In this document: in pieces, positions 43,701 to 51,959 of the stretch | Numbering within the stretch: position 1 is the stretch's first letter | Layout: each line of letters starts with the position of its first letter | Source of the DNA: Rossellomorea aquimaris TF-12 | GTDB lineage: Bacteria > Bacillota > Bacilli > Bacillales > Bacillaceae_B | Length of the DNA stretch: 64,000 bases | Direction of reading: 5' to 3' | NCBI RefSeq assembly: GCF_001648555.1 | Contig: NZ_LQXM01000028.1 | Coordinates: 186,001-250,000 of the forward strand | The notes under the pieces: generated by a model | Seen by the model: the letters and a program-made list of their open reading frames with translations, nothing else | Told to the model about the DNA's origin: nothing | Database searches by the model: none | Translations under genes and position numbers: made by a program

Positions 43701-45062
43701 TTGAATAAAATTTCAACTAAATTAGCTGCTTATTTTACGATAGCCGTATTCATCATGGAAGGGTTATTGATGCTCTATCTCCATGATAATATTATCGATT
43801 CCAGGATCCAGGAGGAGTTTCAGTCTATATTATCCCGGGGGAACAGTCATCGTGACGTGCTTGAGGATCGTTATTCAAATAACACCTTGCACCATATTGC
43901 CCTCATGGAATCCAAAACGGAAACGGAAGTTGTCATTACAGATAAGAACCATCATGTCATTATCAGCTCAAAACAATTAACGAATGGAATGCATGAATTA
44001 ATCAACGATAAACCCAACTCCTTACCTCGTGAAGGAAGAGTCATCGAAGCAAACTGGAAAGACGTGAATTATTTAGCTACCGTCACATCTTACAAGAATG
44101 ACAGTAACGAAGGTTATGTGTATATGTTTAAAAGCGCTTCCCCTTTACGAAACTTAATTAGTAAATTAAATGGACATTTTTTACTGGCAGGAATCATGAG
44201 CATCATGATATTAGCCGGCATTCATTTTCTCTTATCGAAAATGCTGACCCGCCCATTAATCAAGATGAAGAAGGCTACTGAAGAATTGAGTAAAGGGAAC
44301 TTTGAGGTTCGCCTCCCTAAACTGGGAAAGGATGAGCTTGGAGATCTATCCACTTCGATTCAAAAATTAGCCAATGATTTAGAAACGATTCAAAATGACC
44401 GCACAGAATTTCTAGCCACTATTTCTCACGAGCTCAGAACACCCCTAACGTATGTCCAAGGGTATACAAATGTGGCGCTTCGAGATGATCTATTAGAGGC
44501 TGAAAGAAAAGAGTATCTAACGATAATCCAGGAAGAATCTAAAACGATCGTCACATTAATTGAAAATTTATTTGAATTAGCCAAGATGGATGAAAACAAT
44601 TTCTCTATTCATATGGAAACAATCTATTCAACCACCTTTTTCTTAAAAATCATAAACAAGATCACTCCTGCTTTTAAAAGTCAGGGAATACACCTTGTCT
44701 TATCCAGCAAGGATGAATTTTCATTCCATGCCGATCCAATCCGTCTTGAACAAATGATCATGAATCTGTTAGATAACTCTCTAAAATATTCCAAACCTGA
44801 TTCAACGACTACTGTGATCGTTGAACAAGGGGAATCAGGCAAGATGATCCTTACGATTAACGATGAAGGAATAGGTATTCCCCCTAATGAGCTTTCACAG
44901 GTGTTTAACAGATTGTATAGAGTAGAGAAATCACGTTCAAGGGAATTTGGTGGTTCGGGTCTCGGGTTATCCATTGTAAAAGAATTAGTGGAAGCGCATG
45001 GTGGGCATATTTCAATTGAAAGTGAACTCGGTAAAGGAACATCTATCAAAATCATTCTTTAA
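43701..45062 (+). CDS. Sensor histidine kinase of the copper island
   Basis: This 453-residue kinase has a first membrane helix (residues 8-27), an extracytoplasmic sensor loop of about 125 residues, and a second helix near 155-178. A HAMP (MLTRPLIKMKKATEELSKGNFEVRLPKLGKDELGDLS), the HisKA H-box ATISHELRTPLTYVQGY with H243, and HATPase_c boxes (MNLLDNSLKYSK, DEGIGIPPNELSQVFNRLYRVEKSRSREFGGSGLGLSIVKE) follow. The TTG start has GAGG eight bases before it. It forms an operon with the regulator and a lipoprotein. Its loop has few histidines or methionines, so copper sensing is inferred from context. Confidence 0.93.
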   Translation: MNKISTKLAAYFTIAVFIMEGLLMLYLHDNIIDSRIQEEFQSILSRGNSHRDVLEDRYSNNTLHHIALMESKTETEVVITDKNHHVIISSKQLTNGMHELINDKPNSLPREGRVIEANWKDVNYLATVTSYKNDSNEGYVYMFKSASPLRNLISKLNGHFLLAGIMSIMILAGIHFLLSKMLTRPLIKMKKATEELSKGNFEVRLPKLGKDELGDLSTSIQKLANDLETIQNDRTEFLATISHELRTPLTYVQGYTNVALRDDLLEAERKEYLTIIQEESKTIVTLIENLFELAKMDENNFSIHMETIYSTTFFLKIINKITPAFKSQGIHLVLSSKDEFSFHADPIRLEQMIMNLLDNSLKYSKPDSTTTVIVEQGESGKMILTINDEGIGIPPNELSQVFNRLYRVEKSRSREFGGSGLGLSIVKELVEAHGGHISIESELGKGTSIKIIL

Positions 45063-45080
45063 TGCTTGGAGGTTTGACGT

Positions 45081-45767
45081 GTGAATACGATTTTATTAAT
45101 AGATGATGAAAAGAGGATGTTAAATCTGTTAGAGCTTTATCTTACTCCTCACGGTTATCATTGCGAGAAGAAGAGTAATGGCTATGATGCCATTCAGTAT
45201 ATGAAAAATCATTCGATTGATTTAGTCATTTTAGATATTATGATGCCGGAACTGAATGGTTGGCAGACCTGCGAAAAAATCAGAGCGTTTTCAAATGTCC
45301 CCATCATTATGTTAACGGCAAGAGGAGATAAAGATGATATCGTGAAGGGGTTAAACGTTGGAGCAGATGACTATATCACAAAACCGTTTGACGAAGAAGA
45401 ACTTGTAGCACGCGTAAATGCTCTTTTCAGAAGAAAAGCCAGGTATGATCAACAGGAAGATGATCAACAACTGATCAGGGGAGGATTTACGTTAGATGGA
45501 CAATCTTACACGTTAAAATATAAAAATGATATTCTGTCTCTGACGTTAAAGGAATATAACATTCTGCATTCATTAATGAAAAAAACAGATCGGGTTTACA
45601 CACGGGATCAACTTCTTCTAATGGTATGGGATATCAATTCCAAAACCGATATTCGAACCGTTGATTCCCATATAAGAAACCTTAGGGATAAACTTAAAAG
45701 AGCTGGATTCCCAATCGAAGACCACTTAAAAACAATATGGGGTATCGGTTACCAATGGAAAATTTAA
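45081..45767 (+). CDS. OmpR/PhoB-family response regulator
   Basis: This 228-residue protein has a receiver domain with acidic pocket DDE near the N-terminus, phosphorylation site D52 (ILDIMMPELNGW), T-loop MLTARGD and K in ITKPFDEEEL. A winged-helix effector follows: LTLKEYNILHSLMKKTDRVYTRDQLLLMVWDI...RTVDSHIRNLRDKLKRAG. OmpR-family dimers bind 11-base-spaced direct repeats, matching the boxes at five island promoters. GTG start after GGAGG, 18 bases after the kinase stop. Confidence 0.94.
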   Translation: MNTILLIDDEKRMLNLLELYLTPHGYHCEKKSNGYDAIQYMKNHSIDLVILDIMMPELNGWQTCEKIRAFSNVPIIMLTARGDKDDIVKGLNVGADDYITKPFDEEELVARVNALFRRKARYDQQEDDQQLIRGGFTLDGQSYTLKYKNDILSLTLKEYNILHSLMKKTDRVYTRDQLLLMVWDINSKTDIRTVDSHIRNLRDKLKRAGFPIEDHLKTIWGIGYQWKI

Positions 45768-45786
45768 ATAGAAAGCAGGAGAAACG

Positions 45787-46704
45787 ATGAAAAAAGGAAA
45801 ATTTTTAGCTATTTTAACTTCTTTAGGGATCATAGTTTCAGGATGCTCTCAAGATACAGAGTTCAAATTTAATGCAGTAGAAGATGCAATCATCGACCAC
45901 ATTCACGGAATCGGCTACCCAAACAATAAAGAAGAATTATATATCGCTACTCATGATGGTTTGATGAAATACAAGGATTCTACATGGTACGAAGCGAACA
46001 GCCAAAAGCATGACTATATGGGCTTTCAACCCTATAAAGATGGATTTTATTCCAGTGGACATCCCGAAGGAGGATCAGATTTAGAAAATCCTCTAGGATT
46101 AGTCAAAAGTACTGATGGGGGCAAGTCATTGGACAAGTTGGCATTCTATGGCGAAACGGACTTCCATTACCTCGGAGTCGGTTACCAATCCAAGGCCATT
46201 TATGTAATTAATCAAGAACCTAATTCGAAACTGGAGACTGGACTGTATCACTCTATGGATGAGGGAGAAAGCTTTCAAAAAAGCGACATGAAAGGATTCA
46301 ATTCTACTTCCATTGGAAATATAGCTGTCCATCCTTCCAATAAAGACATGCTGGCTATTTCCAGTAAGGATGGTGTATTTTTATCGAAGGATAGTGGTAA
46401 TTCCTTTAAAAAGGTGGAGAATACCACGGTTACAACAAGTATTCATTTAAAGGAAAAGAAGGGACTTATCGCCAGTATAGAAGATGGACAAATACAATTA
46501 TATGAGTTAAACCTTGAGTCAGAACAGATTCAGCCCTACCCTACTCCAGCTCTATCTCAAGATAATCCAGTTATGTACATTTCATCTAACCCTACAAATT
46601 CAGATGAGTGGACAATCGTGACATATGAAAATGATATCTATACTACTACCGATAATGGCGGAACATGGGATGAAATTGTAGATAATGGAAAGATAACAAA
46701 ATAG
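45787..46704 (+). CDS. Sialidase-like beta-propeller lipoprotein (F510_1955 type)
   Basis: This 305-residue precursor has lipobox VSGC in SLGIIVSGC. The mature part contains repeated BNR/sialidase-like motifs (KSTDGGKSL, HSMDEGESFQ, LSKDSGNSFKKV, TTTDNGGTWDEI), so a beta-propeller outside the cell. It resembles the F510_1955 glycosylhydrolase-named family that accompanies copper-type two-component systems. Enzymatic activity is doubtful. It is the third gene of the kinase operon and may be an accessory sensor. Confidence 0.8.
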   Translation: MKKGKFLAILTSLGIIVSGCSQDTEFKFNAVEDAIIDHIHGIGYPNNKEELYIATHDGLMKYKDSTWYEANSQKHDYMGFQPYKDGFYSSGHPEGGSDLENPLGLVKSTDGGKSLDKLAFYGETDFHYLGVGYQSKAIYVINQEPNSKLETGLYHSMDEGESFQKSDMKGFNSTSIGNIAVHPSNKDMLAISSKDGVFLSKDSGNSFKKVENTTVTTSIHLKEKKGLIASIEDGQIQLYELNLESEQIQPYPTPALSQDNPVMYISSNPTNSDEWTIVTYENDIYTTTDNGGTWDEIVDNGKITK

Positions 46705-46821
46705 GATGTGCAGGCGTAGTATAATATCTTTTCTAAAGTGAGTAATATTCTAAGTTCCCCTTTTTTAATATGGTGGTAAACGTGTTATTTGGAAACAATA
46801 TGCTATGTAATTACTGAAATT

Positions 46822-46854
46822 AAAAACAGTGGAGACAATTGATTTGTCTCCACT
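46822..46854 (-). terminator. Terminator of the Csp gene
   Basis: AGTGGAGACAA and TTGTCTCCACT form an 11-bp stem, followed by GTTTTTAA on the reverse strand. Confidence 0.9.
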
Positions 46855-46863
46855 TGTCTTTGC

Positions 46864-47190
46864 TTATGCGATTTTTTTACACTCTTCAGCACAGTTGAAG
46901 CAAGCATCGGCACATTTTTGACAATGATCATGATCATGTTTCTTACATTCTTCTCCACATGTTTCACAAATCTTCGCACACACTTGAGCCAATTCAGACG
47001 CAAACGGTGTTCCTCTTACTAATGATTGTTCTAAGTATGCACAAATGTCCGCACATTCGCGATCTAAGCGGATACACTCTTTCATCATGTTGATATCTTC
47101 TTCCTTCAAGCAAGCATCGTAACAGTGATTACAAGCTTCCATACACTCATGTAGTGCTTTAATAGCAGATTGGTACTTTTCATGTGACAT
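46864..47190 (-). CDS. Csp-type four-helix copper storage protein (YhjQ-like)
   Basis: This 108-residue protein has 15 cysteines in helical spacing (CMEACNHCYDACLKEED, CIRLDRECADICAYLEQ, CAKICETCGEECKKHDHDHCQKCADACFNCAEECKKI). This matches the DUF326 four-helix bundle Csp proteins, which store many Cu(I) ions. No signal peptide is present, so it is cytosolic. It fits the copper context. AGGGAGGAATGTAAG precedes the ATG. Confidence 0.92.
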   Translation of the reverse strand: MSHEKYQSAIKALHECMEACNHCYDACLKEEDINMMKECIRLDRECADICAYLEQSLVRGTPFASELAQVCAKICETCGEECKKHDHDHCQKCADACFNCAEECKKIA

Positions 47191-47301
47191 CTTACATTCC
47201 TCCCTGGTAATTGGTTTTTAAGTTACACCATTACTATATCCAGTTAAAATACCAATAAACGGATAAATAACATTTTTATCAATTTTAAGTAGTTTATTTT
47301 T

Positions 47302-47336
47302 ATTTGCATATAATTTGCACATCTTTGGGGTATAAA
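47302..47336 (+). promoter_or_regulatory. Copper-island box and -10 with no known gene downstream
   Basis: ATTTGCATATA and ATTTGCACATC (47302-47323) are 11-base direct repeats, followed after seven bases by TATAAA (47331-47336). Orientation and spacing match the other island promoters. Transcription would run to the right into the 3' end of the permease gene. Confidence 0.55.
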
Positions 47337-47365
47337 GGAAGTTTCACGTTTCTCAACTACAGTAA

Positions 47366-47402
47366 AAAAGGGGGATCACATATGAGTGAGCCCCCTTTTA
47401 GA
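47366..47402 (-). terminator. Terminator of the permease gene
   Basis: GGGGG and CCCCC arms with A/T extensions form a stem around ATCACATATGAGTGAG, with T6 on the reverse strand and T4 on the forward strand. Confidence 0.8.
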
Positions 47403-47450
47403 AAATTGCTTTCCTACATGATGAAAATAATCGTCCCTGTTATTAAATAG
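47382..47450 (+). CDS. Possible 22-aa micro-ORF under the copper box
   Basis: ATG follows GGGGGATCACAT, and the frame has 22 residues starting MSEPPFRKLLSYMMK and ending with a hydrophobic, basic tail. It begins inside the hairpin at 47366 and runs antisense to the end of the permease gene. Translation would compete with the hairpin. There is no homologue I know; only the predicted promoter upstream makes it worth listing. Confidence 0.22.
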   Translation: MSEPPFRKLLSYMMKIIVPVIK

Positions 47451-48595
47451 AGTAAGCACAAGTAAGTAAAAATGGTCTTAAACTTCGAATCCCCTTCCAT
47501 CTTCATCATCGGAACCTTCACATCCGACTCTTTAAATAATTTATTTAAATAGATCGATAAACCAGCTACAAAAACAAAAACTATATTAAGCCAGAACGTA
47601 TAATCTATTTTAAATGGATCTTCATTCATCACCTGCTTCGCATGCTCAGGAAGAAGTCCTATGGCTGTAAAACCATAATGCATGCCTAATGCTGTTAAAA
47701 TAATCGATACGTAAAATACTCCTGCAATGTATAAAGCCGTTTTGAGTCCATAATATTTTTTGTGAACCGCTATAATAGGCGGAACCACCAAATCAGAATA
47801 AATAAATGCCATGATCCCTGCGAATGCCACTCCACTTGACGCAAGTATCGTGGATATTGGAATATTCCCCATGGAACCAATAAAGGTCAGCATTGCAACC
47901 AGTGGACCTATTAGTGCATTTTCTAATACCTTTAAGAATGAGTCAGGCTGATCTGCCAGGAAAAAGCTTTTCCATGTGTCTTCAGATATAAAGGTTGCCA
48001 TCATCCCGGCAATGGTGAACCCGATCGTAATTTCCTTCCACACCATCTTCCAGTTCATGACGAATTCATGGCCTACTTGTAGCCATCCTTCTTTAGACTT
48101 TATTTTTTCTTTCCAATTAAATTCTTCGTTTTCTTCATCCCCATCATCTACATGTTCCCTGGCTTCTTCTACTAATTTTTTGGGGAAAGTGAGTTTTACT
48201 AATACCCATGTAATCAATATGAGTGCGATGCCACCAATCATTTCAGCCACAACAAACTGCCATCCGAGAAAGATGTAAATGAGAATCCCTAACTCAATGA
48301 CTAAGTTGGTAGACGCAAATAAAAAGGCGAGGGTGGGAATGAAATGTGCTCCTTTCTTAAATAAATTCCTCCCAGCAGCCAGGGCCGCAAAGGAACAAGA
48401 GGAGCTAATTGCACCAAAAAGTGAGGATAAACCTACTGATTTCAAGCTGGGATTCCCCATGTACTTCACCATCTTATCCTTTTGGACAAACGCTTGAATC
48501 ATGGAGCTAATTAAGTAGCCCAATACAAATGCCCAACCTGATTTCCAAAAATACCCCAGGGAGGTTTTAGCTGATTCCCCGATTAAATCTAACAA
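47414..48595 (-). CDS. ArsP/DUF318-type permease
   Basis: This 393-residue membrane protein has about eight to ten helices. It fits the permease family PF03773: SLFGAISSSCSFAALAAGRNLFKKGAHFIPTLAFLFASTNLVIELGI and the second-half GPLVAMLTFIGSMGNIPISTILASSGVAFAGIMAFIYSD. A charged loop (residues about 150-185) divides the halves. Family members export organo-arsenicals or other metal(loid)s; a link to copper is contextual. The TTG start follows AAGGAGATGATTTT. Confidence 0.85.
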   Translation of the reverse strand: MLDLIGESAKTSLGYFWKSGWAFVLGYLISSMIQAFVQKDKMVKYMGNPSLKSVGLSSLFGAISSSCSFAALAAGRNLFKKGAHFIPTLAFLFASTNLVIELGILIYIFLGWQFVVAEMIGGIALILITWVLVKLTFPKKLVEEAREHVDDGDEENEEFNWKEKIKSKEGWLQVGHEFVMNWKMVWKEITIGFTIAGMMATFISEDTWKSFFLADQPDSFLKVLENALIGPLVAMLTFIGSMGNIPISTILASSGVAFAGIMAFIYSDLVVPPIIAVHKKYYGLKTALYIAGVFYVSIILTALGMHYGFTAIGLLPEHAKQVMNEDPFKIDYTFWLNIVFVFVAGLSIYLNKLFKESDVKVPMMKMEGDSKFKTIFTYLCLLYLITGTIIFIM

Positions 48596-48928
48596 AAAAT
48601 CATCTCCTTATCTTAGGCTTTGAAAAGAACATAAAAAGAAGTAGTCTATTAACACCCTCCTTTTATGTAAGAGTTAATACAGTACCCATTAAATGTGCAG
48701 AAAGAATGCAATAAAAAAAATAAAGGAATTTCCTCTAGATACAGTAAATAAAATTGCCACTTTAAATCCTAACATTTTATATATTTTCTCATTATGATTT
48801 GTAAAAAAAGCTACATCATAAATCAGCACATTGATAATCTACTTGTTCGATCAATCTAATGGGCCATATGGTGGAGATGGATTATAGCAGTAGCTTTGAC
48901 TTTTTTATGCAGAAATATAAATTTATAT
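48596..48928. other. AT-rich divergent intergenic region
   Basis: This gap separates the divergent permease and DUF305 genes. I see no reading frame or strong hairpin before the copper-type box at 48929. It should hold the permease promoter, which I could not assign. Confidence 0.4.
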
Positions 48929-48963
48929 ATTTGCAAACTTTTTGCAAATACTAAGGATATATG
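48929..48963 (+). promoter_or_regulatory. Copper-island response-regulator box and -10 of the DUF305 gene
   Basis: ATTTGCAAACT and TTTTGCAAATA (48929-48950) are 11-base direct repeats followed after seven bases by TATATG. The DUF305 ATG lies 33 bases on. Confidence 0.65.
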
Positions 48964-48996
48964 TAAAAAGACTACATTAATAAAGGAGTGTATTTT

Positions 48997-49449
48997 ATGA
49001 AGGCATATATGAAATTTGGTGGTATGATTCTCACCTCCACCATTGTCATGTTTCTATTTACGTACTGGAATACATATAAGTTCGATCACATATTCTTCAG
49101 TGAAACGAGAGCGTATATGGCCGTGTTAATGGGTGCAACAATGGCTATCATTATGTTGCTTTTTATGCAAAACATGCTAAAAAACCGCAAACTGAATATT
49201 GGTATTATTGTAGGCAGTATTGTGGTATTCTTCTTATCTCTTTACTTGTTACGCAGTCAGACGCTAGTGGATGATGTTGATTATATGGAAGCCATGATTC
49301 CCCACCATTCCATAGCCATCTTAACCAGTGAGCGTGCTCAAATAACCGATCCGAGAGTTCGTGATTTAGCAGATGGAATCATAAAAGCCCAAAAGAAAGA
49401 GATAGCAGAAATGAAGAAATTAATTAAAGACCTAGAGGATGAAGAGTAG
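48997..49449 (+). CDS. DUF305 membrane protein
   Basis: This 150-residue protein has three membrane helices (to about residue 92), then a periplasm-side DUF305 segment: DDVDYMEAMIPHHSIAILTSERAQITDPRVRDLADGIIKAQKKEIAEMKKLI. The M-x-x-H-H pair in MIPHHS is the conserved putative metal site. The family is common in copper and silver gene clusters. I prefer the ATG at 48997 with GGAGTG upstream over a GTG three codons earlier. Confidence 0.85.
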   Translation: MKAYMKFGGMILTSTIVMFLFTYWNTYKFDHIFFSETRAYMAVLMGATMAIIMLLFMQNMLKNRKLNIGIIVGSIVVFFLSLYLLRSQTLVDDVDYMEAMIPHHSIAILTSERAQITDPRVRDLADGIIKAQKKEIAEMKKLIKDLEDEE

Positions 49450-49702
49450 AAACCTTAAAGATTCGAAGAAATAATCTGTTTGAAATAATGATTAACTATC
49501 ATAAAAAATAAATATAAACGGGCAGGTTGAAAGGCTGGTCATTTTAGGGATACTTTTATGTCAAAAGCCCAATTCACCTGGTAATTTAATTTACTTACAG
49601 AATTTTTTGCTTACAGACAGCTTGTAGTCAAACCACGTGTTTTTCTACAAGCCTTTTAATGAAAAAGACTTCATTCCGAAAATATTCATTTTATTAAACT
49701 GC

Positions 49703-49789
49703 CTATACTCTTTTGCCGTTGATAATTGAAATAACAAAACCAACATAAAGAATAATAGTAAACTGACGCTTAGCCGAAACAACCGGCAT
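49703..49789 (-). CDS. Possible small membrane peptide (28 aa)
   Basis: This 28-codon frame contains a helix FTIILYVGFVISII between basic ends. AGGGAG precedes the ATG by six bases. No family known. The rest of the 390-base gap (49450-49839) shows only a weak hairpin near 49620. Confidence 0.35.
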   Translation of the reverse strand: MPVVSAKRQFTIILYVGFVISIINGKRV

Positions 49790-49839
49790 AAAAATCTCCC
49801 TGCCTTTATTAATTGAACATCAGGACGCTATTATATTAC

Positions 49840-50268
49840 TTAAAAATCATCCATTTTCTCCCCACTTATTATTTCGAATAAAATGGAAGATTCTTCTTTT
49901 GTAAGCTGAGTATATTCACCGCCTTGTGTACTAATCTGCAATATATCTTTTTTTGAATGATTCCAAACACTATATATCACTGTCTTTGATTCTATATCTG
50001 GATTTTCAAACTGAAAGGAAAATTGATAATCAGCTGGACGAAAAAAATCCACTTGTGCACTTTTCCAATTTGTTTCCTTTAATATTCTTTTTACTTCTTT
50101 GACATGTTTATTATTTGTGATTTTTTTAGAGTCTTCATATTTATTTTCTTTTTCAATACGCTTTTGAACGATTATATTCTGCTTTTCATATTCTGATCCC
50201 ATTGAGCAACCAGTAACTAAAAATAAAGCTAATGTAATTAAAACAGAGATTAACCTTTTGAAATTCAT
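49840..50268 (-). CDS. Lipoprotein (142 aa)
   Basis: The signal ends in lipobox VTGC (LALFLVTGC). The mature region is charged (KRIEKENKYEDSKKITNNKHVKEVKRILKETNW), then beta-rich (FRPADYQFSFQFENPDIESKTVIYSVW, QISTQGGEYTQL). No domain recognised. It shares strand with two small membrane proteins. Confidence 0.75.
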   Translation of the reverse strand: MNFKRLISVLITLALFLVTGCSMGSEYEKQNIIVQKRIEKENKYEDSKKITNNKHVKEVKRILKETNWKSAQVDFFRPADYQFSFQFENPDIESKTVIYSVWNHSKKDILQISTQGGEYTQLTKEESSILFEIISGEKMDDF

Positions 50269-50292
50269 TTTCTCCCACCTTTTTTAAATAAC

Positions 50293-50547
50293 TTATCCAT
50301 TTTTTTCTTCTAAATATTTTTTATATGCAACGGCATTTTTCATATGGTTTTGGTGTGGCGGCTCTTCTGTTTTTTCCTCTTCAGGTAATACAGCTAATCC
50401 TTTGTGGATTTCGCTTAGTAAATACAATCCACGGAATATACTTCCTACAACTATTCCGAAAGCTATAAGACCACCAACAACCGGTCCCATCATCAATAAT
50501 GCAAATCCTAAAATTGCACTTAATATCATCGATAGAAACAAATACAT
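50293..50547 (-). CDS. Small membrane protein (84 aa)
   Basis: This protein has two hydrophobic helices (MYLFLSMILSAILGFALLMMG and VVGGLIAFGIVVGSIFRGLYLL) and a charged C-terminal tail (EEEKTEEPPHQNHMKNAVAYKKYLEEK). The start is uncertain: the ATG at 50547 is preceded by GGAGAG eleven bases away; a TTG three codons upstream is too close to it. No known family. Confidence 0.6.
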   Translation of the reverse strand: MYLFLSMILSAILGFALLMMGPVVGGLIAFGIVVGSIFRGLYLLSEIHKGLAVLPEEEKTEEPPHQNHMKNAVAYKKYLEEKNG

Positions 50548-50683
50548 CCTTACCAACTCTCCGTTCCAGGCAAACCATAGTATAATTTCAATGAACCTGC
50601 CTTTTTAATTTATTACCACTCAACTTACTCAAGAAAAAGCTAACCACTTTAAGGATAAGCCTTGATTAAATAGAAAATTCCAT

Positions 50684-51031
50684 TTAAAAAATATTAAGAA
50701 AATCACCTAATGATGAAGCAATGATAATAAACAGTAAAGCAAGTATAGATACGATGTATTCTTTATCAGTCCTTTTATATCTCCACTCCATAAAGGCGTC
50801 AAATCCTATTAAAAGAATGAAAAGAAGGGTTAACATAAAGTGAAAAGAAGTAAAAACAACAATTATGGAAATTGCAATCCAAAGTATTTTCTTACCCCAG
50901 ACGTGAAAAGAATTAATCCCCTTAAAATTCGTTTTATCCCTTTTACTTATTTTGAATATTTTTCTTACTAGATTCTCAGCAATATAGAACACGATAAACA
51001 GCGATATCATAAACAGTAAAAAATCAACCAA
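50684..51031 (-). CDS. DUF4181 membrane protein
   Basis: This 115-residue protein has three membrane helices, with a basic loop after the first (ENLVRKIFKISKRDKTNFKGINSFHVWGKK). It resembles the DUF4181 family of Bacillus, function unknown. I start at TTG 51031 with GAGGTGG seven bases upstream; an ATG seven codons upstream has a poorly placed ribosome site. Confidence 0.65.
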   Translation of the reverse strand: MVDFLLFMISLFIVFYIAENLVRKIFKISKRDKTNFKGINSFHVWGKKILWIAISIIVVFTSFHFMLTLLFILLIGFDAFMEWRYKRTDKEYIVSILALLFIIIASSLGDFLNIF

Positions 51032-51334
51032 ACTATAGCCACCTCGCTTCATTCCTTACCAATCTCTTCCTTCACCTGGTATTGTGAATAACCACCACAT
51101 ATAACTTAATACTTTAAAAGTAATTGGTGTGAAAGATCCTATTTAAAGTGTCCTTTAACAACATGACATCCTATTGCTTGTTATGTTCTTTATCTAAGAG
51201 AAGTAAGTCTAGCTTTTCTTCACTGAGGCAGATTGTATAAAGTATTTTCCTAATTATTTCAAATTTTTCCATTTAGAGCAATAGAGATGTTCAATTTAAT
51301 GAACTTTTATCTAAATAGCGATTGTTGTTTTAGA
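51032..51334. other. Gene-free region upstream of the DUF4181 gene
   Basis: I see no reading frame with a ribosome site and no strong hairpin in this AT-rich stretch. It should contain the DUF4181 gene promoter. Confidence 0.35.
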
Positions 51335-51386
51335 AATAATAAAAGCCATGCACCTGCAATCAAGCAGGTGCATGGCTTTTATTATT
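51335..51386. terminator. Long perfect hairpin downstream of ssrA
   Basis: AATAATAAAAGCCATGCACCTGC and its exact complement form a 23-bp stem around AATCAA. It lies 60 bases past the tmRNA 3' end. It can terminate both strands, including pre-tmRNA. Confidence 0.88.
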
Positions 51387-51445
51387 AGCAAGGTAAATAG
51401 ATGGTTCAAGTCACACATAAATAAAAAACCACCAAACTATGTATT

Positions 51446-51809
51446 TGGTGGAGACGGTGGGAATCGAACCCACGTCCAGAAACATCGCCACTTAAGCGTC
51501 TACGAGCGTAGTCGATATATTCGCAAGTTCGCTACAGCTTCTGCCTATCGACGGGCGTCCGTGCAGCTAGTCTGATTGGTCTCTTCCTTTGTCCTCAGAC
51601 GGTGGACTCCGGCGTAGCCTACTAAGAGTGAGTCCCTTACCCTACCACATAGGCGATGGAGGGAGGAACAGCTAAAGCGCTATTATGCAGCTAAAGCTAA
51701 GTTGTTGTTAGTTTTGCCAGTTATTATTGGCTTTGACGTTTTATCGTAGACGATCCCTACGGCTCGCAACCTAAGCTCGAACTATCCCTGTCGAATCCGT
51801 AACGTCCCC
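51446..51809 (-). ncRNA. ssrA: tmRNA (transfer-messenger RNA)
   Basis: The 5' end GGGGACGTTACGGATTCGACAGGG and the 3' end GGGTTCGATTCCCACCGTCTCCACCA form the tRNA-like domain. The tag frame is at 51721-51683: ACT GGC AAA ACT AAC AAC AAC TTA GCT TTA GCT GCA TAA, i.e. (T)GKTNNNLALAA. It rescues stalled ribosomes with SmpB, which is encoded next to it. Total 364 nt, close to the B. subtilis RNA. Confidence 0.97.
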
Positions 51810-51905
51810 ATGATAAAAAGGGAAGAACGGGAAAGAATAAGTTCAGCGTGTAAGTCACTTATTCAATTGTTCTTACAGCCGCCAAATTTCCTGGCGACAT
51901 CTATT

Positions 51906-51933
51906 AGTATAACAAATCCACAGGAAATTGCAA
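51906..51933 (-). promoter_or_regulatory. Candidate SigA promoter of ssrA
   Basis: TTGCAA (51933-51928), a 16-base spacer and TATACT (51911-51906) lie about 95 bases upstream of the mature 5' end, predicting a precursor trimmed by RNase P. Confidence 0.55.
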
Positions 51934-51959
51934 TTGTAAGATTCCGGTAATCAGTACAG

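Noticed and set aside
46864..47340. The box at 47302 as the csp promoter
   Set aside because: On the minus strand the hexamer at the required distance is ACTACT, a poor -10, whereas the plus strand has TATAAA at the exact position.
51348..51575. 75-codon frame across the tmRNA 3' region
   Set aside because: It is antisense to tmRNA; apparent protein matches to such frames are common annotation artefacts.
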